From Bacillus sp. NTK034 (GTDB taxonomy: Bacteria > Bacillota > Bacilli > Bacillales > Cytobacillaceae), in assembly GCF_017303275.1 (NCBI RefSeq), contig NZ_JAFKOJ010000005.1, forward strand, positions 62,001 to 126,000: DNA of 64,000 nt, given 5' to 3'. Of the stretch, positions 44,007-52,877 are shown piece by piece (positions within the stretch are counted from its first letter, which is position 1; every line of letters starts with the position of its first letter). Under the pieces are notes generated by a model that saw nothing but the letters and a program-made list of their open reading frames with translations, was not told the origin of the DNA and made no database searches. The position numbers were made by a program, and so were the translations under genes.

Positions 44007-44939
44007 TTAATAGTGAGGATACTTGTTTCCTTCCTCCACCAGCCTTTGGGTCTCTTCCACTTTATTAAACTGGAGGAGCTGGATTTGTTCCCTGATATTT
44101 GTTCTTTCACTTTCTATAACAATAGCTGCTCTGGTTGCTTTTATGGCCAGTTCCTTTGCCTTTTTCGATTTAAAGTCAGAGGAGGCAAACGTTTTTAGTG
44201 CCCTCGCTTCATCCGCGTTCCAGACTGCTGCATCAATACTGCCGTTTTTCAGCATGTTGAAAAGCTGCATATAGTCCACCTTTATCAGTTCAACCTTGTG
44301 CTTTTCACATTCAAGGAGGGTAATGTTAGCCTGGTCGGCAGATGAATAGTCAATTCCGATTTTCATGCCATCTGAAATCTCTCTGTTTTTGCTATCTGAA
44401 AAAAAGACTTTATGGGATGTTACATAGGTCTCCGGTCCAAGTGTATGGAGGATTTCCAGGCCCTCAAATTCCTGTACTGCCTCTTCTGCCGCCAGCTGGG
44501 ACATGATCGCAAAATCGTAGCGCCGGGTTTTTAATGATTCGATGCGCCTTCTCGCCCCTCTCATATAAGCAAGGCCTGACTTTTTATTGATTTCCTCAAA
44601 CCCTTCGACAATACCAGTCGCCAATCCCTCATACTTTCGGGAATAAGGCAGCGGCATTACGCCCATCACCGGTCCGATGCCGGCAATCTCATACAGCAGG
44701 TTGATGTCCCTTTTTTTCAGAAAGGTCCCAAGATGCCCCCTGGATTCAAGAGATATGGCATGCAAATCCTCCAGCACTCTTAATGCCCCCTGCACAGTCC
44801 CGCGGCCCAATGATAGCTTTTCCGTAAAATCACTTACCCTCGGGATTCTCTCTCCCTCTGAAAACTGAATGAGCTCCTTTGCAATAAACTTGGCAGCCAG
44901 CCCATTCTTTGAATATAAACTTTCCCAAATACGGCTCAT
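44007..44939 (-). CDS. yhfZ: YhfZ: GntR-like HTH regulator with a binding-protein-like domain
   Basis: 310 residues. N-terminal winged HTH (about 10-75; GERIPRVSDFTEKLSLGRGTVQGALRVLE, of which the first part is typical of GntR-like domains), followed by a type 2 periplasmic-binding-protein-like effector domain (about 85-305; GVMPLPYSRKYEGLATGI, FKSKK). It matches E. coli YhfZ and is the likely regulator of the whole cluster. ATG 44939 follows AGAGGT. A palindromic site lies 27-48 bases upstream of the start codon, suggesting autoregulation. Confidence 0.88.
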   Translation of the reverse strand: MSRIWESLYSKNGLAAKFIAKELIQFSEGERIPRVSDFTEKLSLGRGTVQGALRVLEDLHAISLESRGHLGTFLKKRDINLLYEIAGIGPVMGVMPLPYSRKYEGLATGIVEGFEEINKKSGLAYMRGARRRIESLKTRRYDFAIMSQLAAEEAVQEFEGLEILHTLGPETYVTSHKVFFSDSKNREISDGMKIGIDYSSADQANITLLECEKHKVELIKVDYMQLFNMLKNGSIDAAVWNADEARALKTFASSDFKSKKAKELAIKATRAAIVIESERTNIREQIQLLQFNKVEETQRLVEEGNKYPHY

Positions 44940-44965
44940 ATTGTAATACCTCTTTACCTTTGATC

Positions 44966-44987
44966 AATATACAAAAAACTGTATATT
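44966..44987. promoter_or_regulatory. Candidate YhfZ operator
   Basis: AATATACA-6-TGTATATT, a perfect 8+8 inverted repeat in the yhfZ promoter region. Confidence 0.62.
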
Positions 44988-45042
44988 ATAAGTTTAGCTG
45001 TAATGGTTTGTTAATTCAAGAGTTTTCTAAAAAATATAAAAA

Positions 45043-45062
45043 CGGGTGACAGGCACCACCCG
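45043..45062 (+). repeat. Left REP-like element of the RAYT gene
   Basis: CGGGTGACAGGCACCACCCG: a CGGGTG / CACCCG hairpin containing GACAGGCACC. An inverted relative stands on the other side of the transposase gene at 45761-45782. Confidence 0.72.
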
Positions 45063-45138
45063 AATTTTGTCGATTTAAAGGAATTCTCCCTCTATGAAGA
45101 GAATACATACAGGGATAATTAGGAAAGGAGAATATAGG

Positions 45139-45714
45139 ATGACCCGCGCGAAAAGAATTTGGAGTCCAAACCATTACCACCATGTGGTCAGCCGTGGTAA
45201 TTGGAGAGCAAAATTGTTTGAAGACGAGTTAGATTTTATCTCATTTTTGAATATCCTTCACTACACTCATCGTTCTACCAACTTCGAAATTGCAAGCTAC
45301 TGTTTAATGTCAAACCACTATCATCTCATGCTAAAAACTCATGAAGCATCCCTTTCAAAGGTAATGAGAAACGTTAATAAATACTATGCTGATTACTACA
45401 ATAAAAAATATCAAGTACAGGGACATTTATTTGAGAAACGCTTCTTCAGTAAACCTATTTATGATCTTTATGGGCTGCTGGAGGTTAGCCGCTACATTCA
45501 CTTAAATCCTGTTGAAGCAAAAATTACAGATGCTCCTCAAAACTACCGCTGGTCAAGCTTCCCCTTTTATTATTACTCACAGCAAAGAACTCCTGATTAT
45601 TTTAACCTCAAACCAATAACTGAACTTTTTTCAGGAAGAAACGAAAATAAGCAAAAACAAAATTACTGTAGATGGATGGTAAAAGACATTAAGATTGAAC
45701 ATCTCAATAAATAA
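45139..45714 (+). CDS. REP-associated tyrosine transposase (Y1, RAYT)
   Basis: Domesticated IS200/IS605-like HUH transposase of about 191 residues. HUH motif SNHYHLML (about 67-74), N-terminal WSPNHYHHVVSRGN, catalytic Tyr in the VNKYYADYYNKKY helix and GHLFEKRFF, then SRYIHLNPVEA, all typical of RAYTs. The ATG at 45139 follows AAAGGAG at 8 bases; a longer frame from 45094 has no ribosome binding site. It is one of few plus-strand genes and is framed by inverted REP-like hairpins, the usual arrangement for a RAYT that moves its own REPs. No other IS features or target duplication were seen. Confidence 0.9.
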   Translation: MTRAKRIWSPNHYHHVVSRGNWRAKLFEDELDFISFLNILHYTHRSTNFEIASYCLMSNHYHLMLKTHEASLSKVMRNVNKYYADYYNKKYQVQGHLFEKRFFSKPIYDLYGLLEVSRYIHLNPVEAKITDAPQNYRWSSFPFYYYSQQRTPDYFNLKPITELFSGRNENKQKQNYCRWMVKDIKIEHLNK

Positions 45715-45760
45715 TAATTAGTTTTTCGCCATAGGAATAGGGATTAGTGGTCTATAAACT

Positions 45761-45782
45761 GGTACAGGTACCTGTCACCCAG
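45761..45782 (-). repeat. Right REP-like element of the RAYT gene
   Basis: On the minus strand TGGGTGACAGGTACCTGTAC, containing the perfect palindrome ACAGGTACCTGT. It shares GGGTGACAGGYACC with the left element in inverted orientation. Confidence 0.72.
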
Positions 45783-45838
45783 TTCTTTATCAAAATAATA
45801 GAGCTGCTAAAAAAGCAGCCCCCGTTTAATCCATTTTC

Positions 45839-46760
45839 CTATAAAATACTCTTAAAACCCCTCGCCTGCTCATCCAGCTTTCTTACAGCTTCCCCAATAT
45901 CTTTAAATGCAGATACAGCCTGCTCATTAAGAACCTGGTTTTCAGTTATGCCTGATTGTGATTGCAGAGTTGCGTCACTAATTTTGTTAATTCCATCTGA
46001 TATTCCTTCGATGTGGGCATTGACTTCCTGTATAGAGTCCTGTACCCGGTTTGCGAGCTTTCGCACTTCTCCGGCAACGACGCTGAAGCCTCTGCCATGT
46101 TCGCCGGCACGCGCAGCTTCAATTGCTGCATTTAATGCCAGCAGGTTGGTTTGTGCCGCTATTTCACGGATTGTTTTTACGATGCTGCCGATGGATTGTG
46201 CCTGTGATTTGAGAGAATGGAGGATTTCCAGATTCCCTTTGGACTCACGAATGAGCTTGCCTATTGCCTGAGCGGCCTCTTCGCTTCTTTCAATTCCAGC
46301 CTTTGCTCTTTCACTAAGGGCTTCTGACATTGCCTGAAGCTGGAATACTCCCTGCGCTGTATTCGTTTCCCTTTCTGTAATATCTGTAGCAACCTTTACA
46401 ACACCTTCTACTCTGCCATCATTCCCAAATACCGGTGTGTATGTTGCTTCGAGCCAGATAAGATCTCCTTGCTTGGTGACACGCTTCCTGAAAGCTTTTG
46501 CCATTGCGCAGATTTCTCCAAAGCTCCTGATATTCCCTGCTCGCAGCAAATTCACGGATGCAAAATTGCTTATGCATCATATTTGGCATCTCTTCTGCCC
46601 GATATTTCATAGTAAGGGCAAAATTTTCATTTGCCCACAGCACTTTCCCGTTCCCATCAAATTCAATCATGGCCAGAGAATTTTCAATGGCTGCCAAAAC
46701 AGCCTCTTTTTCTAAAGCCTGTGTGCTTTTAAAGTGATTAGGCTGATAAGTTGTTAGCAT
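45839..46760 (-). pseudogene. PAS-domain chemoreceptor-like protein with a frameshift
   Basis: A soluble PAS-MCP split over two frames. From ATG 46760 (GAGGAAG upstream) the first frame encodes a PAS domain (VLAAIENSLAMIEFDGNGKV through [10 protein letters not shown]); the natural continuation, [21 protein letters not shown] and the signalling domain with [20 protein letters not shown], is in the next frame. Deleting one A from the AAAA run at 46496-46499 gives a seamless protein of about 307 residues. Relatives with one PAS plus a short signalling domain are common in Bacillaceae as cytosolic energy or redox sensors. Either a real inactivating mutation or an assembly/sequencing error in a homopolymer. 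A weak hairpin (45803-45819) follows the stop. Confidence 0.82.
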
Positions 46761-47070
46761 GCTCTTCCTCTTTTCAAAAAAGATTGTCAGAACATATCCC
46801 TACAAGAGGACTGGTCCCCTGTAAGTGCTGGCCGGTTGCGCTACTAGCTCGAATTCATTAAAGCGCCCAATTCCCCTTGAATTCTCATTGCTTCCAACTT
46901 GTTCCGTCTATAAGACTATAGTACTAGCACCGGTCTGGCATCACAATTTTCAATGCTCTGCTTTTCCTTATACTGAAAATTCAAATAATTAATTACTAAG
47001 ACCCATGATTCCCATAATTAGTAAAAGTAGAATGGAACTGTAAGAGATAATAAAGAAGGGATGGATTTAT
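46761..47070. other. Divergent intergenic region, no gene seen
   Basis: 310 bases between the PAS-chemoreceptor and the secreted hydrolase. Contains a short GTCTATAAGACTATAG repeat-like stretch near 46906 but no recognisable RNA or operator. It must hold promoters for both flanking genes. Confidence 0.45.
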
Positions 47071-48597
47071 CTGAAAAACAAGCTGATTGCGTTATCATTG
47101 GCATCTGCTTTAAGCTTTTCACTTTTTCCGGAAAGAAGTTTTGCGGAGCAAGCTGCTGCGGAAAACCAGGCTATAATACCTGGTGCGCACACAGTAACGG
47201 AACAATACTTTGACGGTGTAGACAACAACTGGCTTACCACCAGGAATCCCCTCCAATATCAGCAGGCAACCCTTTACGGCAACATTGGTCTTGCCCCTTA
47301 TCTTTGGGGAAATGCTGCGGAAGGAACTGGATGGCATCAAATGTACAAACCTTCTTCTGTAACGGGAACTCAGGTAAATGGTATTTTTGAAGATGCCCAG
47401 TTTGTCATAAGAGTTCCAGATCACTGGAATGGCCGGCTTGTTGTTTCGGGAATCCCGGCTACAAGAAATGAAACGTCGACAGACCTGCTTTTCAGCGATT
47501 ATGTCCTGGAAAAAGGATATGCTTTTGCAGCGATTGATAAAGGTACACAGGGTGAGGCTGATTCAGCTGATCCATTTGCAAAAGCAAAGAATGCCTTAGC
47601 CGATGAAGATGATAGTGTAGCAGAATGGCATCAGCGGTTCCGGCAGGTTACGAAAGCCGCAGAGAAGTACTTAGTCAGCCACCATTCTGATGGGCTGATC
47701 GATCCGGCAGATTCTTCTGACCCGGCGAGCGATTTAGTATCGGCAGAGCATAAAATCCCTACATATGCGATGGGAATTTCCAATGGCGGATACGTCGTGC
47801 GCTATGCCCTTGAAAATGACCATCCGGAGAAAACCGGCGAACCTCGCCTTTTTGATGGAGGAGTTGATTGGGAGGGCGTGTTATGGACGGAGAAAAAGCC
47901 TAATTTAATCAGTTCCCTGACCACCGTTGTGAATCATGCGGAGGAAGCTTTGTATGGAAGCGGCAAAAAACAGCAGAAAGCCATGAAAGAGCTATACAAA
48001 GCAGGATTGCCTAAAGGATCGGAAAAACTGTGGGCCTATCATGACCAGGTATACTGGTTTATATCGCTGAATATCTATCGGGACCATTTCGATCCGGAAG
48101 CCCCAGGCCGTACGCAATGGAGGAATTACCTGAACTTTGTTAATGGCGTGAGAGACCGATCCTATGATTATATCTTTGAAGATTATAAGTATATGACCCG
48201 GCCGAAGGAAGTGAAAGAAAATATTAAGGAAGTGGCCAATACTGGAGATATAGATGTGCCGCTCATCTCTTTCACTGGTTCCCTTGATTCGCTGATATTC
48301 CCGGAGATTCATGCAAAGGGATATCAAAAGCTGGTCAAGAAAGCAGGGAAGCAGGATCTGCATCGAATGTATACCATCGAGAACGGCAACCATGTTGACA
48401 GCCTTGTCTGGAACAGCTCCACCGATCCGGATAAAGAACTTCAGCCTCTATTGCCTTACGCTCACCAGTCATTCGACCTGCTTATCGACTGGGTGGAAAA
48501 CGGAAATGCTGCTCCTGAGAGCAAAACGGTCAATGCTCCGGAAAACCCGGTTATGGTTATTGATCTGAAAACGGGGCAGGAACGGGATCCCCGTTAG
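47071..48597 (+). CDS. Secreted alpha/beta hydrolase with apparent CTG start
   Basis: Extracellular serine hydrolase of about 508 residues. The nucleophile elbow is [15 protein letters not shown], the acid residue is probably in [11 protein letters not shown] and the His in [11 protein letters not shown], giving a full triad; large and layout-wise reminiscent of tannase/feruloyl-esterase and 3-hydroxybutyrate-oligomer hydrolases, but I cannot place it in one family. The only start giving a proper signal peptide ([20 protein letters not shown], cleavage after SFA) is CTG 47071, with AAGGGATGG upstream. The next start, TTG 47098, would leave a signal peptide with no positive charge. No ATG or GTG fits. 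Monocistronic. Confidence 0.8.
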   Translation: MKNKLIALSLASALSFSLFPERSFAEQAAAENQAIIPGAHTVTEQYFDGVDNNWLTTRNPLQYQQATLYGNIGLAPYLWGNAAEGTGWHQMYKPSSVTGTQVNGIFEDAQFVIRVPDHWNGRLVVSGIPATRNETSTDLLFSDYVLEKGYAFAAIDKGTQGEADSADPFAKAKNALADEDDSVAEWHQRFRQVTKAAEKYLVSHHSDGLIDPADSSDPASDLVSAEHKIPTYAMGISNGGYVVRYALENDHPEKTGEPRLFDGGVDWEGVLWTEKKPNLISSLTTVVNHAEEALYGSGKKQQKAMKELYKAGLPKGSEKLWAYHDQVYWFISLNIYRDHFDPEAPGRTQWRNYLNFVNGVRDRSYDYIFEDYKYMTRPKEVKENIKEVANTGDIDVPLISFTGSLDSLIFPEIHAKGYQKLVKKAGKQDLHRMYTIENGNHVDSLVWNSSTDPDKELQPLLPYAHQSFDLLIDWVENGNAAPESKTVNAPENPVMVIDLKTGQERDPR

Positions 48598-48880
48598 GTT
48601 GAAATAATGAAGGACTTTTTTCATGGAGTTGTATATTTCAGGGAATTATTTAAAGTTTTACCATTAGATTATTTTAGCTGAGGAGGCTTAACTCACGAAT
48701 GCTTTTAGACATTACTTTTGATATCTCGCAAATTCATTTTACTGACATTCCATAAGGGGTTCTCTGTTAGTCTGTATTTCTCCAATTACTTCGTCTTATT
48801 TAAAGGCAACGAAATAATCGAGTATAAACCTTTAAGGATTTTTACTCGATTATTTCAATTAAACCCTACTATTTTGAGAA
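48598..48880. other. Convergent intergenic region with a 14-bp inverted repeat
   Basis: Between two convergent genes. It holds GAAATAATCGAGTA (48811-48824), an 18-base loop and its exact complement (48843-48856). Neither side has a long T tract, so it is not a classical terminator. A separate AATTTCTC / GAGAAATT hairpin at 48881-48902 overlaps the hydrolase stop and may be its terminator. Confidence 0.6.
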
Positions 48881-48899
48881 ATTTCTCTCAGATGAGAAA

Positions 48900-49808
48900 T
48901 TAACTGATTTTCTCTAAACTTTCATATTGCAGACTCTTCTTAAAAAATTGTTCAAGCTGTCCAATTAAGTCCTGGAATATCGGGTGTTCATGATACATAA
49001 AGTCATTGTGTTTTCCATCGATGATGAAAAGCTGCTTCGGTTCTGTTGCTGCATCATAAAAATGGAGGGATTCTTCTACCGGATGAAGAAGATTGTCTTT
49101 TCCATGTCCAATAAATAATGGGCATTCGATAGAAGAGGCTGTTTTATCTGCGTTCAGCTCAATGATAGATTCGGTGAACTGTAATTGAGTTTGTTTGCCA
49201 AATGGTGATAGCGGTGCAAGTTCTTTTTGTACATAATCATTTGTGGCAGGATCCAGCGGATAATGAATAAATGGATCCTCATATTTTGAACTTCCAGTTG
49301 TAACGCGAAGAATACGGTCTGCTTCGATCATGTTTTTGATTTCCATCCATTCAACATAGGAATGGATGGACTTCAGCCATCTTTCCCCATTGTAAAAACC
49401 GTTTAGAGCTGCCACCGCTTTTACACGTTTATCTGCTGCTGCAACTCGGACAACGTTCGAAGCACCCATGCCCCAGCCAATTAACCCGATATTTTCAGGA
49501 TCTACTTCTTCCTGGGTTTGTAAAAATGTAATCGCATTCCTTACATCCTGCATTTGCTCATCCAAAATAACTCTTCCTTGCTGTCCTTCACTTCCTGCAA
49601 AACCCCGATAGTCAAATCCCAGGCATACATACCCGAGCTCAGTCAGGCTTCGCGCAAATAACCGGGGGTAAAATTGATTAAAGCCCTGATATCCAGAATT
49701 CGGAATAATAGCCGGCCGTTTCTCACCCTGCTGATAATCATCTGGCAGATAAATAGTCCCATCCAGTTTTAACCCTTCACTATAAAAGCTAATTTGACGT
49801 TCTTGCAT
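48900..49808 (-). CDS. Alpha/beta hydrolase lacking the nucleophile serine
   Basis: About 302 residues of the dienelactone-hydrolase/YcjY-like alpha/beta fold: YLPDDYQQGEKRPAIIPNSG, CLGFDYRGFAGSEGQQGR, then GLIGWGMGASNVVRVAA where GxSxG is expected, acid IGHGKDNLLHPVEES and His in IDGKHNDFMYHEH. The nucleophile position carries Gly in place of Ser, so it may not be a normal esterase; a nearby Ser (GASN) or a non-hydrolytic reaction is possible. The ATG at 49808 follows GGAGGG and overlaps the MmgE/PrpD gene by 20 bases. Last gene of the ABC importer operon. Confidence 0.87.
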   Translation of the reverse strand: MQERQISFYSEGLKLDGTIYLPDDYQQGEKRPAIIPNSGYQGFNQFYPRLFARSLTELGYVCLGFDYRGFAGSEGQQGRVILDEQMQDVRNAITFLQTQEEVDPENIGLIGWGMGASNVVRVAAADKRVKAVAALNGFYNGERWLKSIHSYVEWMEIKNMIEADRILRVTTGSSKYEDPFIHYPLDPATNDYVQKELAPLSPFGKQTQLQFTESIIELNADKTASSIECPLFIGHGKDNLLHPVEESLHFYDAATEPKQLFIIDGKHNDFMYHEHPIFQDLIGQLEQFFKKSLQYESLEKIS

Positions 49809-51147
49809 GATAAATCCCTCCATATTTTTTATTTATGTTTAATAATGAAGTTAACTCATGAATGTTCAAAAGGTTTTCCATTTCTTGTATACATCGGTAT
49901 ATTTCATCACAAATTTCATGTCCTGCAATTGGCTCTACCAGATTATAAAACTTATTCTTTTTTTCAATTGATGATAGCGGAAAATCATAGTCTCCCTTTG
50001 CTTGATGAACACTTGAGGAAAAGATATGGCCCCTGCTATCTTCAATTTCTATCCTGCTAAGAGCTTTTTTAGGGAATTGCTGATCTAATACATCACTAAT
50101 ATAGATTTCAATCCTGTCCATCGTATTTAAAATCTCTGGATTGCCTAATTCGTTCAATACCTGGTCAGGTCCAACTTCTCCTGTTACTAAATAGGCTGCG
50201 AACGGAAAAGTGAGATTATATTGAGCTTCTTCCGTATTATTTGGATGCTTTCTGCTTAAAGAGGCTGCTTCAGTAAATGTATAAATTTTAACTTTATTAA
50301 TTTCCGAATTTGTTAACGTATGCTTCAGCATTAACTCCTTCAAAGCCTCTATTCCCGGCTGCGCCCACCTGCAGCATGCATAAGGCTTATAATAAAGCTC
50401 CTCTACCCGATATACCTTTCCCAATTCCTGCAAATAAGGCTCCGCCTCCACTGTTTCAAAAAGTGAAGGAATACCGGTAAACCCCTCCTTCGCAAGATAG
50501 GCAGCACTTATTCCTGTCATGCTTCCCCATCCAATCCCATCTTTGAGCATAGAAGGGTTTTCGATGCAGCGCATCATTGGGGAATAAGTTGATTGGTATT
50601 CGGCAATACCCAATGCATGGCATATTTCATTTCCTGTTAACCCCATGATCCGCCCTGGTCCTGCTGCAGCTCCGATGGCGCCCCAGGAGCCTGTACAATG
50701 GTATTCAGGACGGAGCTGATGTGTAAGAATGCCTGCCCTTATTGCGATTTCATAGCTTATCAGCAGTGCAGTCATGAATTCTTCACCGGAAATATTGTAC
50801 TCCTCTGCGGCTGCAAGAACAGCTGGAAAAACAATTGCACCCGGATGGCCTTTTACAAGGCGATGACCGTCATCCATGTCCAGCGCATTCGCAGCGGTAG
50901 CATTGACTAATGCAGCTCCTGATGCACTCATTTTTTCAGGAACTGAAAGCACAGAACTTCTTCCGGTTCCCCACTGGCTGTCCGCAAATTTTTTCACCAT
51001 TTCAAATGCAGCAGTCTGTGTCCCTGCAAGAGTGCAGGCAATAATGTCAGCAAGAGCCTCTTTTAAGGCTTGTTTGCTATTTGCATGAACGGAGCTAAAT
51101 GATTCAGCCCTCAAATATTCCTCAAGCTTTCCAGAGAAATCCGCCAA
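49789..51147 (-). CDS. MmgE/PrpD-family protein
   Basis: About 452 residues of the family that includes 2-methylcitrate dehydratase, cis-aconitate decarboxylase and iminodisuccinate epimerase. Typical segments are DMDDGHRLVKGHPGAIVFPAVLA, GAAAGPGRIMGL, and KPYACCRWAQPGIEAL. Start TTG 51147 has AGGAAG at good spacing; GTG 51156 overlaps that site. It sits between a quaternary-amine-type ABC importer and an alpha/beta hydrolase, so it probably dehydrates, decarboxylates or epimerises a catabolic intermediate, not methylcitrate (no prpB/prpC here). Confidence 0.9.
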   Translation of the reverse strand: MADFSGKLEEYLRAESFSSVHANSKQALKEALADIIACTLAGTQTAAFEMVKKFADSQWGTGRSSVLSVPEKMSASGAALVNATAANALDMDDGHRLVKGHPGAIVFPAVLAAAEEYNISGEEFMTALLISYEIAIRAGILTHQLRPEYHCTGSWGAIGAAAGPGRIMGLTGNEICHALGIAEYQSTYSPMMRCIENPSMLKDGIGWGSMTGISAAYLAKEGFTGIPSLFETVEAEPYLQELGKVYRVEELYYKPYACCRWAQPGIEALKELMLKHTLTNSEINKVKIYTFTEAASLSRKHPNNTEEAQYNLTFPFAAYLVTGEVGPDQVLNELGNPEILNTMDRIEIYISDVLDQQFPKKALSRIEIEDSRGHIFSSSVHQAKGDYDFPLSSIEKKNKFYNLVEPIAGHEICDEIYRCIQEMENLLNIHELTSLLNINKKYGGIYHARTSN

Positions 51148-51174
51148 TGAAATCACTTCCTATATAGTGGGTTT

Positions 51175-52101
51175 TTATTTCACTAACCCCTGCTCTTCCA
51201 GCCAGCTGCGGCTTACTTCCGTGATATCCTTATGTTCCACATCAACCGAGTAATTTAAAGACATCATCGTTTCATTATCCAGAAGGCCGGCTAATTTGTT
51301 CATCAGTTCAGAAATCTCAGGAGATTTTTCAGCAACTTCCTGTCTCACAACAGGAACCCCATTATATGCCGGGAAAAATTGCTGATCATCTTCTAGAATT
51401 ACAAGATCGAAGCCCTTAATGCGGCCATCTGTAGCAAAGCCCACGGATACATCAACTTGCCCATCCTTTAGTGCGTTATATAGCAATCCGGAATCCATTT
51501 TCACAACATTTTTGGAAGGGAATTTAAATCCGTAAAGTTTCTGTAAGCCTTTCACTCCATCTTCTCGTGCATAAAATTCAGCATTCGAAGCAAACTTTAA
51601 TTTATCAGGATCATCATTTACCATTTTGGCTAGATCCGAAATAGTTTTTACACCCATTTTTTCTGCAGTATCTTTCTTCATCAAGATCGCATAGGTATTA
51701 TTGAAATTCGCTTTATTTAACCAGGTGATTCCGTGTTCCTTATCATTTTCTTTAACTTTTTCATATGCTTCGTCCGGATCTGTTTCTACTTCCTGTTTTT
51801 GATAAACGACTAATCCAGTGCCAGTATATTCCCAATAAATATCAATTTGCCCATTTTCCAAAGCAGACCGGACAACAGCACTTCCCATATTGCTTGCTTC
51901 CTCTACATCAAAACCGTTTTCTTTTAAATAAATTGACGTAATTTTGGACAGAATCTGCTGCTCAGTAAAATCTTTACCGCCTACTGCCACTTTTCCCTTT
52001 GAATCACCTCCACCGTCTTCACTGTTTGCTGATGAACTTCCACAAGCGGTTAGTGTTGCCGCCACAATAATTGCTAGAAGCAAATAGACAAATCTCTTCA
52101 C
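51175..52101 (-). CDS. ABC importer substrate-binding lipoprotein, OpuCC/OsmF type
   Basis: About 308 residues: signal peptide with lipobox LTAC (Cys 20), then a QAT-family binding domain. VGGKDFTEQQILSKI and DIYWEYTGTGLVVY are typical of glycine betaine/choline/carnitine binders, whose aromatic residues form a cation-binding cage. GTG 52101 follows GGGAGG; the ATG at 52125 lacks spacing. It completes a permease-ATPase-permease-SBP set. In this catabolic setting, the substrate may be a nitrogenous nutrient rather than an osmolyte. Confidence 0.9.
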   Translation of the reverse strand: MKRFVYLLLAIIVAATLTACGSSSANSEDGGGDSKGKVAVGGKDFTEQQILSKITSIYLKENGFDVEEASNMGSAVVRSALENGQIDIYWEYTGTGLVVYQKQEVETDPDEAYEKVKENDKEHGITWLNKANFNNTYAILMKKDTAEKMGVKTISDLAKMVNDDPDKLKFASNAEFYAREDGVKGLQKLYGFKFPSKNVVKMDSGLLYNALKDGQVDVSVGFATDGRIKGFDLVILEDDQQFFPAYNGVPVVRQEVAEKSPEISELMNKLAGLLDNETMMSLNYSVDVEHKDITEVSRSWLEEQGLVK

Positions 52102-52127
52102 TGAATTTCCTCCCTTAACTCTCATCG

Positions 52128-52865
52128 CTATGCTGCTTCCAGTGTTCTTTGAAGCCCGCGCGGAACGATTATTTTTTCTAACTTCCCCAATAAAACATCA
52201 AGAAGGACGGCTAATAATATGACTGGAACTGCTCCTGAAAGCATTATGCCAGTATCATATAATGAAATTCCCGTAAATATTAGATCCCCTAAACCGCCAC
52301 CTCCAATTAAAAATGCTAAAGCGCCTGTTCCCACATTAATAACAACAGAGGTACGGATACCAGCCATGATGGCATATAGGGCGTTTGGTAATTCAAGCTT
52401 AAAAAAGATTTGCTTAGATGTCATACCCATCCCTTTTCCAGCATCTATGATTTGCGGATTTACATTCTCAATTCCTGCAACCGTATTTCTCAGGATAGGC
52501 AGAAGAGAATTGAACCATAATGCAAAAATAGCCGTTTGCCAGCCTAATCCAAAGTAGCTCATTACTAAAGCCAATATGGCTAGACTCGGAACCGTTTGAC
52601 CTATATTCGCAAAATTTAATACGATCCAATCAAGCTTCTTGAACTTTGGCCTGGTTATTAAGATTCCAAGAGGTACTGCGGTCGCAATTGCAAGTGCTGC
52701 GGATATTCCTACCAGTTTAAGATGCTGGCCAGTTAAATACAGAAGGTCCTTTGGGTTGTCGATGATGAATTGAAATGCCCCAGTAAAGTATGCCCAGCCT
52801 AAAATGGAGATTACGACTAAGTATAGACCTGCCTTCACTATTTTTTCGGTCTTTTTCCCAGACAA
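52128..52865 (-). CDS. ABC importer permease, OpuCB/D type
   Basis: Membrane component of 245 residues with about six helices and the coupling loop NPQIIDAGKGMGMTSKQIFFKLELP facing the ATPase. TTG 52865 follows AAGGGGG. It lies 12 bases from the ATPase gene. Confidence 0.9.
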   Translation of the reverse strand: MSGKKTEKIVKAGLYLVVISILGWAYFTGAFQFIIDNPKDLLYLTGQHLKLVGISAALAIATAVPLGILITRPKFKKLDWIVLNFANIGQTVPSLAILALVMSYFGLGWQTAIFALWFNSLLPILRNTVAGIENVNPQIIDAGKGMGMTSKQIFFKLELPNALYAIMAGIRTSVVINVGTGALAFLIGGGGLGDLIFTGISLYDTGIMLSGAVPVILLAVLLDVLLGKLEKIIVPRGLQRTLEAA

Positions 52866-52877
52866 ACTGTCACCCCC

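Noticed and set aside
45094-45138. N-terminal extension of the RAYT
   Set aside because: No ribosome binding site, and homologues start near the WSPNHYHHV segment.
49789-51147. 2-methylcitrate dehydratase prpD
   Set aside because: No methylcitrate synthase or lyase nearby; the family is broad and context differs.
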